Shown: positions 35,188-43,475, counted from the first letter of the stretch. The stretch: DNA of 64,000 bases from Saccharopolyspora kobensis (GCF_900108315.1 NZ_FNVB01000005.1:620001-684000); one strand, 5' to 3'. Notes: generated by a model from the letters alone, not told the origin. Made by a program: numbers and translations.

Positions 35188-36698
35188 CCATCAGCGTCCA
35201 CCGCCTGCTCGCGGTGCCGGATTGGCGCGAGTCGGTCCGGGTCCTGGCCGGTGACGTGGACCGGCTCGTGCGCCTGGCCCGGCCCATGGCGCACGACCGC
35301 TCCATCGAACCCGGCGAGCTCGTGGTGGTGGTCCAGCCGATCCCCGCCACCGACTGGCGCGTCGACGCGCTGCTCCGCCGGATCGCCGACGCGGGCGGCG
35401 CCGGGTTGCTGCTGCCGGAAGGCGGTCTGCTGGAATCCACCCGCCTGCTCGCCGAACGGTTGAACGTCGCGCTGCTGACCTCGACCGCAGCTCCGCTGGA
35501 CCTGCTGATCTCGGCCCGGATGCTGCTCGCCGCTCCGGCGCTCGACCGCGCGGACCTGGTGCTGGCCGTCCACGACGCGCTCGGCGCGCGCGTCCGGCCG
35601 CCCGAGGAGGTCGTCACGACCTTGCACGACCTGCTGGACGCACCGGTCGCCCTGCTCGACGACAGCGGCGCGCTGATCGCCGGAGAACTCCCCCACGCGA
35701 CCGAAGTCCGCGTGCACGAACCGGTTCCGCAACGCACCCGGCTCGGCGAAGGCGTCCTCCTGGCGCACCCGGTGCTGCTGCTGGACACGACGCGCCCGGC
35801 GCTGTGGCTGGCCACCGAGCTGGCCGACCGCAGCGCGGCCCGCGCCGACGTCGTGCCACCGGCGCTGTCGGTCGCCGCCGCTGCGGTGCAGCGCTGGCTG
35901 CTCACCAACCGGATCGAGCTGGAGCGCGACGCCCGGTCCCGGGCCGCGCTGCTCGCCGACCTCCTCCGCCTGGACGACGAGCCCACCGCCGACCTGCGCC
36001 GACGCGCGGCCGACGCGGGCTGGAGCCTCGGCGGCTGGCACATCGGGATCCGCATCGGCACGCAGTCCGCTGTGGACACCGTGGCGCGCAGCCGGGAGGT
36101 CGAGCGGGTGCTGCGCGCCGAAGGCGTCGGTGCCGTGGTGGTCGAGCACGGCGACGGCTGGACCGGCTGGGCGACCTCCGAGCAGGAACCCACGGCCGAC
36201 CGCGTGCGGTCGCTGGCCGCGCAGCTGCGCGCCGCCACCCGCGAACTCCGGCGAACCCTGGACGTGCACGTGGGAGTCGGCCGCCCGCACCCGCAGGCGG
36301 AAGGGCTGGCGACCACGATCGCCGAAGCCACCGACGCCGCGCGGATGGCCCGCACCCGCCCCGAATCGGGCCGCTTCCTGCACGTCGACCAGCTCGGCAT
36401 GGCCCAGCTGCTGCTGGAGTGGACCCGCACCGACACCTTCGAACCCGCGGCCCGCACGCTCATCGCACCGCTGCGCGGCCAACCCGGCGACCTGATCCGC
36501 ACCCTCGCCGCCTACCTGGACGCCGAGTCGTCCATCGCGGAGACCGCCGCGGTCCTCGGCGTGCACCGCAACACGGTCGCCGCGCGCATCGAGCGGATCG
36601 AACGGCTACTCGCGGTCGACCTCGGCCACCGCGACGAACGCCTGGCGCTGCACCTCGCCTGCCGCGCGGTCACCCTCGCCGAGGGCTGGGACCCCTAG
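35184..36698 (+). CDS. PucR-family transcriptional regulator
   Basis: 504 residues. The N-terminal PucR/DUF1 sensor domain runs about 10-130 (VHRLLAVPDWRESVRVLAGD). A central GGDEF-like region follows (about 270-410). The C-terminal helix-turn-helix is AYLDAESSIAETAAVLGVHR with NTVAARIERIERLLAVDL. PucR-type proteins switch on purine, hydantoin or amine catabolism in response to a pathway intermediate. Coupling to the DUF917 cluster makes it the probable activator of the whole unit. Confidence 0.88.
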   Translation: MTISVHRLLAVPDWRESVRVLAGDVDRLVRLARPMAHDRSIEPGELVVVVQPIPATDWRVDALLRRIADAGGAGLLLPEGGLLESTRLLAERLNVALLTSTAAPLDLLISARMLLAAPALDRADLVLAVHDALGARVRPPEEVVTTLHDLLDAPVALLDDSGALIAGELPHATEVRVHEPVPQRTRLGEGVLLAHPVLLLDTTRPALWLATELADRSAARADVVPPALSVAAAAVQRWLLTNRIELERDARSRAALLADLLRLDDEPTADLRRRAADAGWSLGGWHIGIRIGTQSAVDTVARSREVERVLRAEGVGAVVVEHGDGWTGWATSEQEPTADRVRSLAAQLRAATRELRRTLDVHVGVGRPHPQAEGLATTIAEATDAARMARTRPESGRFLHVDQLGMAQLLLEWTRTDTFEPAARTLIAPLRGQPGDLIRTLAAYLDAESSIAETAAVLGVHRNTVAARIERIERLLAVDLGHRDERLALHLACRAVTLAEGWDP

Positions 36699-36765
36699 TG
36701 ATCACCCGGACGCGCAGGCCGTGGAAACTACCCGCGGAAAGCCGTTCAACCGGACGAGGATGCTT

Positions 36766-37803
36766 ATGACGACCGCAAGCAGTGTCCGCGCCGACGCGGT
36801 GCTGGCCGTGCTCCGACCGGACGTGCGCGAGCTGACCGCGAACGTCGACGTCGCCGTGCTCCGCCCTGCCGACCTGACCGCCCTGGACCGGGCCGACCGG
36901 GCCCGGATCGCGCTGCGCGTCGCGCTGGTGAACGACCAGCCGGACGACGAACTGGCGGCGGAGCTCGATGCGCTGGCGGGCGAGGGATCCGCCGAGGTCG
37001 TCCGGGACACCGAGCGCTGGGCCGAGCTGTCCGAGGCGCAGCAGGCGCTGCTCGCGCACTGCGAGCAGGTCGCGCTGGACCCGGCCGACGTGAGCGTCGC
37101 CGAGATCGGCGAGCTGCGGGCGCAGGGCTTCAGCACGGCCCAGGTCGTGGCGGCCGCCCAGGTGGTGGCGGCCACCAGCTTCCGGATCCGGTTGCTGCGC
37201 GGGCTGCAGCTGGTCGAGGAGTCCGACGCCGGGCCGTGCGCGGAACCGGCGAACACCATCGCCGTCGGATCGACCGCGGACGGCTGCGAACTGCCGACGC
37301 CCGGCGAGGCGTTCCCGCAGATGCGCTGGGTGCCGTGGGTGGAAGCGGACTCCTTCGACGTGGCGCTGCAGCACGACCCGGAAGCCCTGGAGGCGTGCAG
37401 CAAGCTCTACAACGCGATCATGACCGACCCGGGTGAGCTGGCCGCCGCCGAGCGGGAGCTGGCCGCGCTCGCCGCGTCCCTGCGCACCGGGTGCGCGCTG
37501 TCCTCCGGTGTCCACGGCCGACGCCAGGTCGAGCTCTCCGACGACCTCGTGACCTCGGTGGCGCTGGCGGAGGCCGGCCCGGCAGCGGTGCCCGACCAGC
37601 GCCAGCGCGCCATCGTCGACGCGGCCGCCGCGCTGGCCCCCACGCCGACGGCGCTGACCGCCGAGCACATCGGCCGCCTGCGCGCGGTCGGTCTGAGCGT
37701 CGAAGGCGTCCGCGAGCTGATCGCGGTGGCGGCGATGACGGCCTGGACCAACCGCCTGGCGATGACCCTCGGCAACGCCACCACCCGCGACGCGGACTGG
37801 TGA
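36766..37803 (+). CDS. CMD-domain (Avi_7170-like) protein with two AhpD-like repeats
   Basis: 345 residues. Two repeats of the carboxymuconolactone-decarboxylase fold are visible (about 95-200 and 270-345; LTAEHIGRLRAVGLSVEGVR echoes VSVAEIGELRAQGFSTAQVV). The CxxC pair of peroxidase members is absent; single cysteines occur in EACSKLYN and TGCALSSGVH. The fold therefore persists without the classic redox centre. ATG at 36766 has GAGG upstream. It follows the PucR gene by 67 bp and may belong to that catabolic unit. Its biochemical function is unknown. Confidence 0.7.
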   Translation: MTTASSVRADAVLAVLRPDVRELTANVDVAVLRPADLTALDRADRARIALRVALVNDQPDDELAAELDALAGEGSAEVVRDTERWAELSEAQQALLAHCEQVALDPADVSVAEIGELRAQGFSTAQVVAAAQVVAATSFRIRLLRGLQLVEESDAGPCAEPANTIAVGSTADGCELPTPGEAFPQMRWVPWVEADSFDVALQHDPEALEACSKLYNAIMTDPGELAAAERELAALAASLRTGCALSSGVHGRRQVELSDDLVTSVALAEAGPAAVPDQRQRAIVDAAAALAPTPTALTAEHIGRLRAVGLSVEGVRELIAVAAMTAWTNRLAMTLGNATTRDADW

Positions 37804-37844
37804 TCACCGGACCTCCCTGACACCGCCGAGGTGGGTGGACCGCA

Positions 37845-37981
37845 ATTTCAATGGAAATCAGACCGGCGATTTCAATGGAAGTTGCGGATCACCGGCGTGT
37901 CACCCCACGACACACCGACGGTTGTGGATGCCTCTCCGCGATTTCAATGGAAATCAGAGGTCTGATTTCCATTGAAATCGC
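37845..37981. repeat. Array of four AT-rich ATTTCAATGGAAAT sites, last two forming a perfect palindrome
   Basis: ATTTCAATGGAAAT occurs at 37845-37858, nearly at 37869-37882 (last two bases differ), and at 37941-37954, and inverted at 37965-37978. Each site is itself a dyad (ATTTC-4-GAAAT). The last two sit in a perfect 44-bp palindrome (37938-37981, 21-bp arms, 2-bp centre). The array stands out as AT-rich in a GC-rich gap between the CMD gene and a hydrolase gene. It looks like multiple binding sites for one regulator or a repeat-family cluster. Spacing is irregular, so it is not a CRISPR. Confidence 0.85.
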
Positions 37982-38068
37982 ATCCGGCCCCGCGCGGCGC
38001 AGGCCCCGCCACGTGTCGGGTTCCGCGCTCCGGGGTAGTCGGAGCCTGCGGAATCCGAGGAGGCTCAC

Positions 38069-38809
38069 ATGGTTCAAGTCGCGACCGAGCCGGTGATCGT
38101 CAAGACCCCCGCGGGCGAGCTCGAGGGGGATCTGGTCGTGCCACCGCCTGCCCGGGCGGTGGTTCTGTTCGCGCACGGTTCCGGGAGTTCCCGGCACAGC
38201 CCCCGCAACCGCGCCGTCGCCGAATCCCTGCAGAGCGCCGGGTTCGGCACCATGCTGCTCGACCTGCTCACTCCCGAGGAGGCCAAGTTCGACCAGCGGA
38301 CGCAGGAACTCCGCTTCGACATCGACCTGCTCACCGAACGGCTGGTGCCCGCGATCGACGAGCTGAACGCCTGGTCGGCCACCCGGGGCATGCCGATCGG
38401 GCTGTTCGGCGCCAGCACCGGCGCGGCCGCCGCGCTGAAGGCCGCCGGGCGCCGACCGGACCGCGTCACCGCGGTGGTGTCGCGCGGGGGCCGTCCCGAC
38501 CTGGCCGGAACCGGCCTGGACTCGGTGCAGGCCCCGACGCTGCTGATCGTCGGCGGTGACGACCGCGAGGTGCTCAACCTCAACCGGCAGGCGGTCGAGC
38601 TGCTCACCGCGCTACCGCTGACCGACGTCAAGATCGAGATCGTGCCGCACGCCGGTCACCTGTTCGAGGAGCCCGGCGCGCTGGAGCGGGTCGCGGAGCT
38701 GGCCGCCGACTGGTTCCGCAACTACCTCGGCGCAGGCGTGACGCGCCCGACCGGGCCCGACGGCGGTCACTGGAAGCCACCGGAGCCCCGGCGCAGGCCT
38801 CCGACGTAG
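38069..38809 (+). CDS. Alpha/beta hydrolase, dienelactone-hydrolase-like
   Basis: 246 residues. AVVLFAHGSGSSRHSPRNRA gives the oxyanion turn, GLFGASTGAAAAL the nucleophile elbow with serine, LLIVGGDDREVL the acid, and IVPHAGHLFEEPGAL the histidine. The family is small dienelactone-hydrolase-like or phosphoribosyltransferase-adjacent hydrolases with broad roles. The ATG follows AGGAGG. The gene begins 88 bp after the AT-rich array and its last 43 bp overlap the convergent PEP-mutase-like gene. Confidence 0.8.
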   Translation: MVQVATEPVIVKTPAGELEGDLVVPPPARAVVLFAHGSGSSRHSPRNRAVAESLQSAGFGTMLLDLLTPEEAKFDQRTQELRFDIDLLTERLVPAIDELNAWSATRGMPIGLFGASTGAAAALKAAGRRPDRVTAVVSRGGRPDLAGTGLDSVQAPTLLIVGGDDREVLNLNRQAVELLTALPLTDVKIEIVPHAGHLFEEPGALERVAELAADWFRNYLGAGVTRPTGPDGGHWKPPEPRRRPPT

Positions 38810-39540
38810 TCCTGCACGGCCGAGTAACCAGGTACACCCGCTGCCACGGGCGAGCCATCGCGGACGGCGCGAGCGGTCGTGATCGCGCCGTGCAGAGCCG
38901 CGCGGTACAGCAGCGAGCCCATGCTCACTCGCCGCACGCCGAGCGCGGCGAGTTCCCCGAGGTCCATACCGGGCTGGAAGAGGATGTTGACCGGCAGCCG
39001 GACCGCGTCCACCAGCGCGCGGATGTCCTCGGCCGCGGTCATGCCCGGCACGAAGATGCCGTCCGCACCGGCCGCCGCGTAGCGGGCTGCGCGATCGATC
39101 GTGTCGCTGAGCGAGGGCGCCGTGCCGAGCCAGTACGTGTCGGTGCGCGCGTTGAGGAAGAGATCGGGAGCGCGCCGCTTCACCTCGCCGATGAGCTCCT
39201 GCCGGCGCCCGGGATCGCCCAGACCGTCCTCCAGGTTGATCCCGGCGACGCCGAGCTCGGCGAGCTCTTCGGCGACCTCGGCCGGAGCGCCGAAGCCCAG
39301 CTCGATGTCGACGCTGATCGGGCGGGGCAGCTCGACCAGCCGCCTGGCGAGTTCGACCGTCTGCGCGCGGGTGCGCCCGGCCGCGTCCGGCTCGCCGTGC
39401 GCGACGGCCACTCCGAGGCTGGTGGTGCCGATCGCGTCGAAGCCCTCGGCGACGAGCGCGGCGGCGGAGCCGAAGTCCCAGGCGTTCGGCAGCAGCAGCG
39501 GCGATTCCGACCGGTGGAGTGCGTGGAATTCTCCCGACAT
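38767..39540 (-). CDS. Isocitrate lyase/phosphoenolpyruvate mutase family protein
   Basis: 257 residues, a single TIM barrel. Motifs: LLLPNAWDFGSAAALVAEGF (N-terminal substrate loop), PISVDIELGFG and GINLEDGLGDPGRR (metal binding), LFLNARTDTYWLG, and GADGIFVPGMTAAEDI. Members cleave or rearrange C-C or P-C bonds of 2-oxo acids or phosphonates. The exact reaction here is unknown. It is divergent from the ArsR-type gene, with about 165 bp between them holding the 39603 leader repeat. Confidence 0.85.
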   Translation of the reverse strand: MSGEFHALHRSESPLLLPNAWDFGSAAALVAEGFDAIGTTSLGVAVAHGEPDAAGRTRAQTVELARRLVELPRPISVDIELGFGAPAEVAEELAELGVAGINLEDGLGDPGRRQELIGEVKRRAPDLFLNARTDTYWLGTAPSLSDTIDRAARYAAAGADGIFVPGMTAAEDIRALVDAVRLPVNILFQPGMDLGELAALGVRRVSMGSLLYRAALHGAITTARAVRDGSPVAAGVPGYSAVQDYVGGLRRGSGGFQ

Positions 39541-39602
39541 GCCACCACGGTAGAACCGCAACGGTTCGGCGCTCACCGAAGTGTCCTCGCGGCAGAATGG
39601 CT

Positions 39603-39700
39603 GTGCCAACCGCACCGCAGGGGACCGTGACGCGACCCGGCCACGGGAAACCGCGCAGCGCAAGATCGACCCCGAACGCGAACATCGCGGAGAGGCGGGA
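39603..39700 (+). repeat. Leader repeat, copy 1 (upstream of the ArsR-type gene)
   Basis: A block of about 100 bases starting GTGCCAACCGCA and ending TCGCGGAGAGGCGG directly before the ATG of the next gene. The same block, with an insertion near its start, occurs at 41242-41365 before the AlkZ-like gene. Shared islands include CAGGGGA, TGACGC, GCCAC and GAAACCGC. It probably contributes promoter and ribosome-binding sequence for both genes. Confidence 0.65.
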
Positions 39701-39706
39701 CAACGC

Positions 39707-40417
39707 ATGACAATCGAACGCGACGTGGCCCGGCTCGCCGCGCTGCTCGCCGACCCGACACGGGCTGCCTTCTGCCTGGCGCTGCTCGACGGGCGGGCGT
39801 GGACGGCGACCGAGCTCGCCGGGCACGCCGGAGTCGCGGCGTCGACGGCCAGCGAACACCTGAACCGGCTGGTGGAGGGCGGGCTGCTCGCCGAGCGCCG
39901 CCAGGGACGGCACCGCTACGTGCAGCTGGCGAACACGCAGGCGGCGGATCTCCTCGAAGCGTTCATCAGCCACCTCGGCCCGGCCCGGAAACCGCCGACC
40001 GGCCTGCGCGCGGTCAGCGCATCGGCGGCGCTCGCCAACGGCCGCACCTGCTACGACCACCTGGCCGGTCGCCTCGGCGTGACGATCACCGACGCTATGA
40101 CGGCGGCCGGACTGCTCGACCAGAGCGATGGATTCGCCATCACCGACACCGGTTTCAGCTGGTTGACCGGCGACCTGGGGATAGCGGAGGCGGATCTCCG
40201 GAGCAACCGGCGCCCGCTGGCCCGGCCCTGCCTGGACTGGACCGAGCGCCGCTCCCACCTGGCGGGCACCGCCGGAGCGCACCTGCTGCGCAGCTTCCGC
40301 ACCAACGGCTGGATCAAGAAGATCGGAACCGGCCGCGCGGTGCGCCTCACCGCCACCGGCACCACCGCGCTCCGCGACCTCCTCGCGATCGACGCCCGAA
40401 CCGCCGGCCTCGCGTGA
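39707..40417 (+). CDS. ArsR-family winged-helix regulator
   Basis: 236 residues. The helix-turn-helix (ARLAALLADPTRAAFCLALL, then TATELAGHAGVAASTASEHL and NRLVEGGLLAERRQGRHRYV) spans residues 8-80. A second region of about 150 residues ends in a possible effector domain. No metal-binding CxC motif is visible, so the ligand is unlikely to be arsenic. A GGAGAGGCGGGA RBS precedes the ATG. It is immediately adjacent, tail to tail, to the DprE2-like gene. Its likely target is the divergent PEP-mutase-like gene or itself. Confidence 0.8.
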   Translation: MTIERDVARLAALLADPTRAAFCLALLDGRAWTATELAGHAGVAASTASEHLNRLVEGGLLAERRQGRHRYVQLANTQAADLLEAFISHLGPARKPPTGLRAVSASAALANGRTCYDHLAGRLGVTITDAMTAAGLLDQSDGFAITDTGFSWLTGDLGIAEADLRSNRRPLARPCLDWTERRSHLAGTAGAHLLRSFRTNGWIKKIGTGRAVRLTATGTTALRDLLAIDARTAGLA

Positions 40418-41161
40418 TCAGCGCGGCATGCGGCGCCAGATGGCCTGCGGCACCAGGCGCATCACCGCGAACACCCAGCGCAGGATCGGCGGCACCCACA
40501 CCACTCTGCGGCCGCGCCGCAGCGCCTTGACGGTCGCGTCCGCGACCTGATCCGGCGTGCTCGACCACGGCGCCGGGCTCATGCCGGTGGTCATCCGCCC
40601 GATGACGAAACCGGGCCGCACGATCAGCAGTTCCACACCGCTGCCGACCAGCGCGTCCGACAGCCCGCTGGCGAACCCGTCGAGCCCGGCCTTCGCCGAT
40701 CCGTACACGTAGTTCGCGCGGCGCACCCGTACCCCGGCCACCGACGAGAACACCACGATCCGGCCGCTGCCCCGCTCCCGCATCAGGTTCGCCAGGTGCG
40801 TCAGCACGCTGATGTGCGCGACGTAGTCGGTGTGCACGATCTGGATCGCGTGCGCCGCGTCGCGTTCCGCGCGCTCCTGGTCGCCGAGCAGGCCGAAGGC
40901 CGTCACCGCGACCTCGATCGGCCCGTGCTCGTCGACGATGCCGCGCAGCAGTTCGTCGTGGCTGCTCACGTCGTCCGCGTCGAACTCCGCCCGCGCCACC
41001 TCGGTCGCGCCCACCTGGCGGAGCACCGCTTCCTCGGCGTCGAGGTCCGCCGACCGCCGCGCGGCCAGCACGACCTTGGTGTGGCCCTGCTTGACCAGGC
41101 GCTCGGCCACCGCCATGCCGATCTCACTGCGGCCCCCGAGGACCAAAACCGCTCCGCTCAT
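40418..41161 (-). CDS. dprE2: DprE2-like short-chain reductase (decaprenylphosphoryl-ribose epimerase subunit)
   Basis: 247 residues. Motifs match mycobacterial DprE2: VLGGRSEIGMAVAERLV at the N-terminus (NAD(P)), RANYVYGSAKAGLDGF (YxxxK catalytic pair), VSSVAGVRVRRA and LVIRPGFVIGRM, with a C-terminal hydrophobic PPILRWVFAVMRLVPQAIWR. DprE2 reduces the 2-keto intermediate of decaprenylphosphoryl-ribose to arabinose, the arabinan donor of the cell wall. DprE1 is not adjacent, so this is either a displaced partner or a paralogue with another polyprenyl-sugar or SDR substrate. Confidence 0.75.
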   Translation of the reverse strand: MSGAVLVLGGRSEIGMAVAERLVKQGHTKVVLAARRSADLDAEEAVLRQVGATEVARAEFDADDVSSHDELLRGIVDEHGPIEVAVTAFGLLGDQERAERDAAHAIQIVHTDYVAHISVLTHLANLMRERGSGRIVVFSSVAGVRVRRANYVYGSAKAGLDGFASGLSDALVGSGVELLIVRPGFVIGRMTTGMSPAPWSSTPDQVADATVKALRRGRRVVWVPPILRWVFAVMRLVPQAIWRRMPR

Positions 41162-41241
41162 CGCGGTAAGTCTGCCACCGCCGCATGTCGGTGCGCCCAC
41201 GTACGGTCTCGGAGGCGGAAGGAGGAGCGATGAGCGACTTC

Positions 41242-41365
41242 GTGCCAACCGCAGCCACATCTCAATCGCACCCCAGGGGAACCTGACGCAACCCAGCCAC
41301 AAGAAACCGCAAAACGCCACATCAACGCCCAACGCAACCACCACTGTGAATCGCGGAGAGGCGGA
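41242..41365 (+). repeat. Leader repeat, copy 2 (upstream of the AlkZ-like gene)
   Basis: The same block as 39603-39700, starting GTGCCAACCGCA and ending TCGCGGAGAGGCGG, here 124 bases because of an insertion after the first 12. It ends four bases before the GTG start of the AlkZ-like gene. Confidence 0.65.
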
Positions 41366-41368
41366 CCA

Positions 41369-42469
41369 GTGCCCGTCCTGACCCAGCGCCAGCTCAACCG
41401 CACGACGCTGCAGCGGCAGCTGCTGCTGCGCCGATCCGGGAAGTCCGCGGTCGAGGCCGTGGAGCACCTGGTCGGAATGCAGGCGCAAGCACCGTTCCCG
41501 CCCTACTTCGGGCTGTGGACGCGGCTGTCCGGCTTCCAGCCCGACGATCTGGCCCAGCGGCTGCTGGACCGCAGCGTGGTCCGCATCGTGCTGATGCGCG
41601 GCACGGTGCACCTCGTCTCCGCCGAGGACTGCTTGCTGCTGCGGCCGATGGTGCAGCCGTTGCTGGACCGCGGCGTGCGCAGCAACACCCAGCACCGCAG
41701 CGAGCTCGTCGGGCTCGACGAGGACGAACTCACCGCCGTCGGCCGCAAGCTGCTGGACGAGCAGCCCCGCAGCGCGGCCCAGCTGCGGCCGCTGCTCGCC
41801 GAGCGCTGGCCCGACCGGTCGCCTGCGGCGCTGGCGTTCGCGGTGCGGAACCTGTTGCCGCTGGTGCAGATCCCGCCGCGCGCGATCTGGGGGCGCAGCG
41901 GTCAGCCGGTCTACGCCACCGCCGAGACCTGGCTCGGCCGCCCGCTCGCCGATTCGGCCTCGGTCGACGAGGTGCTCCGCCGCTACCTCGCGGCGTTCGG
42001 CCCGGCCACCGTCGCGGACATGCAGACCTGGTCCGGGCTGCGCGGGCTGAAGGACGTGGTGCGCGGGATGGACCTGCGCGGCTTCCGCGACGAGAGCGGT
42101 CGCGAGCTGCTCGACCTCCCCGGTGCCGAGCTCGCGGATCCGGAACTGCCGAGCCCGCCGCGCTTCCTGCCGCCGTTCGACAACCTGCTGCTCTCCCACC
42201 ACGACCGCAGCCGCGTCATGTCGCCGGAGGACCGCAAGCGCCTGTTCAGCGTGAAGAACGCGGTGCTGCCCGGGACGATCCTGGTGGACGGGTTCCTGCA
42301 CGGCACCTGGCAGATCACCCGCGAACGGGACGCCGCGACGCTGCACATCACCGCCTACCGGGCGCTGCCCGATGCCGAGGCCCTCGCCGAGGAGGGCCGC
42401 CGGTTGCTGGCGTTCGCCGAGCCCGATGGCGTTGAACAGTCCGTGAACATCGTCGTGGACGCGGAGTGA
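41369..42469 (+). CDS. AlkZ/AlkX-like winged-helix DNA glycosylase (HTH_42 family)
   Basis: 366 residues. HTH_42 (formerly DUF1006) proteins of the AlkZ/YcaQ group remove bulky alkylated purines, and some unhook DNA crosslinks. The catalytic QxQ motif is present as QAQ at residues 38-40 (HLVGMQAQAP). Winged-helix regions and the motif LMRGTVHLVSAEDCLLLRPM follow, as do FLPPFDNLLLSHHDRSRV and ILVDGFLHGTW. Relatives are often found in natural-product clusters as self-resistance. GTG at 41369 directly follows the shared leader repeat. Confidence 0.85.
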   Translation: MPVLTQRQLNRTTLQRQLLLRRSGKSAVEAVEHLVGMQAQAPFPPYFGLWTRLSGFQPDDLAQRLLDRSVVRIVLMRGTVHLVSAEDCLLLRPMVQPLLDRGVRSNTQHRSELVGLDEDELTAVGRKLLDEQPRSAAQLRPLLAERWPDRSPAALAFAVRNLLPLVQIPPRAIWGRSGQPVYATAETWLGRPLADSASVDEVLRRYLAAFGPATVADMQTWSGLRGLKDVVRGMDLRGFRDESGRELLDLPGAELADPELPSPPRFLPPFDNLLLSHHDRSRVMSPEDRKRLFSVKNAVLPGTILVDGFLHGTWQITRERDAATLHITAYRALPDAEALAEEGRRLLAFAEPDGVEQSVNIVVDAE

Positions 42470-42545
42470 TAGGTGTTTACCGAACGAACCCGGGGACCTA
42501 CCCTGGGCTAGATCGTTTCCACCCCGGACCGAGCGGACCCACTCC

Positions 42546-43361
42546 ATGGCAGACGTTGACCGGCCGCAGATCGACACGACCAAGCCCAGCATCGCTCGGG
42601 TCTACGACGCATTCGTCGGCGGCAAGGACAACTTCGAGGTGGACCGCCAAGTCCTCCGGCAGATCCAGCAGATCGCCCCGGAGGCCATCGAGGTCGGCAG
42701 GCTCTGCCGGGCCTGGCTGATCCGCGTCGTCCGGTTCATGGCCGGTGGCGCCGAGATCGACCAGTTCCTCGACCTGGGATCCGGCCTGCCCACCGCGGAG
42801 AACACGCACCAGGCGGCGCAGCGGCTCAACGCCGAGGCCAAGGTCGTCTACGTGGACAACGACCCGTCGGTCGCCGCGCACGGCCGCGCGCTGCTGGAGG
42901 AGAACGAGTACACCCACTTCGCGATGGGCGATCTCCGCGACCCGGCGGCCATCCTGAGCGATCCGATGGTCACCAAGCACCTGGACCTGAGCCGGCCGGT
43001 CGGGCTGATCCAGTGCAACACGCTGCACCACGTGACCGACGGCGAGGACCCGAACCGGATCATGCAGGCCTACGTCGACGCGCTCGCGCCGGGCTCCTAC
43101 GTCGCGATCTCGCACCTGTTCAACCCGGACGACGGCAGCGCCCACGCCGAACTCGCGGTCGCGTCCCAGGCGCGCTTCAACGAGATGATGGGCAGCTGCT
43201 ACTACCGCCGCCGCGAGGAGATCGCCGCCATGTTCCGCGGCCTGGAGATGATCGAACCGGGCCTGACCTACCTCTTCGACTGGTGGCCCGACGGCCCGCT
43301 CCTGCGCAGGCCCAGCGCCGAAGCCCACAACCTCCTCGGCGGAGTGGCCCGCAAGCCCTGA
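42546..43361 (+). CDS. SAM-dependent methyltransferase, Methyltransf_19 (DUF574) type
   Basis: 271 residues. The N-terminal PSIARVYDAFVGGKDNFEVD and FLDLGSGLPTAENTHQAAQR are signatures of this actinomycete-specific family; VVYVDNDPSVAAHGRALLEE carries the SAM-ribose-binding acidic residue. IQCNTLHHVTDGEDPNRI and the terminal FDWWPDGPLL are also typical. The acceptor substrate of the family is unknown. The ATG lies 76 bp after the AlkZ-like gene. A hairpin follows, then a copy of the structured repeat. Confidence 0.88.
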   Translation: MADVDRPQIDTTKPSIARVYDAFVGGKDNFEVDRQVLRQIQQIAPEAIEVGRLCRAWLIRVVRFMAGGAEIDQFLDLGSGLPTAENTHQAAQRLNAEAKVVYVDNDPSVAAHGRALLEENEYTHFAMGDLRDPAAILSDPMVTKHLDLSRPVGLIQCNTLHHVTDGEDPNRIMQAYVDALAPGSYVAISHLFNPDDGSAHAELAVASQARFNEMMGSCYYRRREEIAAMFRGLEMIEPGLTYLFDWWPDGPLLRRPSAEAHNLLGGVARKP

Positions 43362-43376
43362 CCACGCTGAACAGCG

Positions 43377-43411
43377 AACGGCCCGCGCACCAGGTGCACG
43401 GGCCGTTTTCT
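43377..43411 (+). terminator. Intrinsic-type terminator after the methyltransferase gene
   Basis: AACGGCCCG (43377-43385) pairs with CGGGCCGTT (43399-43407) and is followed by TTTTC. Confidence 0.8.
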
Positions 43412-43475
43412 TCGCGACAGGCTCTCTTCATCCCGGTTCGTGGCCGCAGCCGTGACGACTCACCGGCCGCAACCG

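Noticed and set aside
37845-37981. A CRISPR-like short repeat array
   Set aside because: Only four sites with irregular spacing (10, 58 and 10 bases between them) and one inverted; no cas genes in the window.
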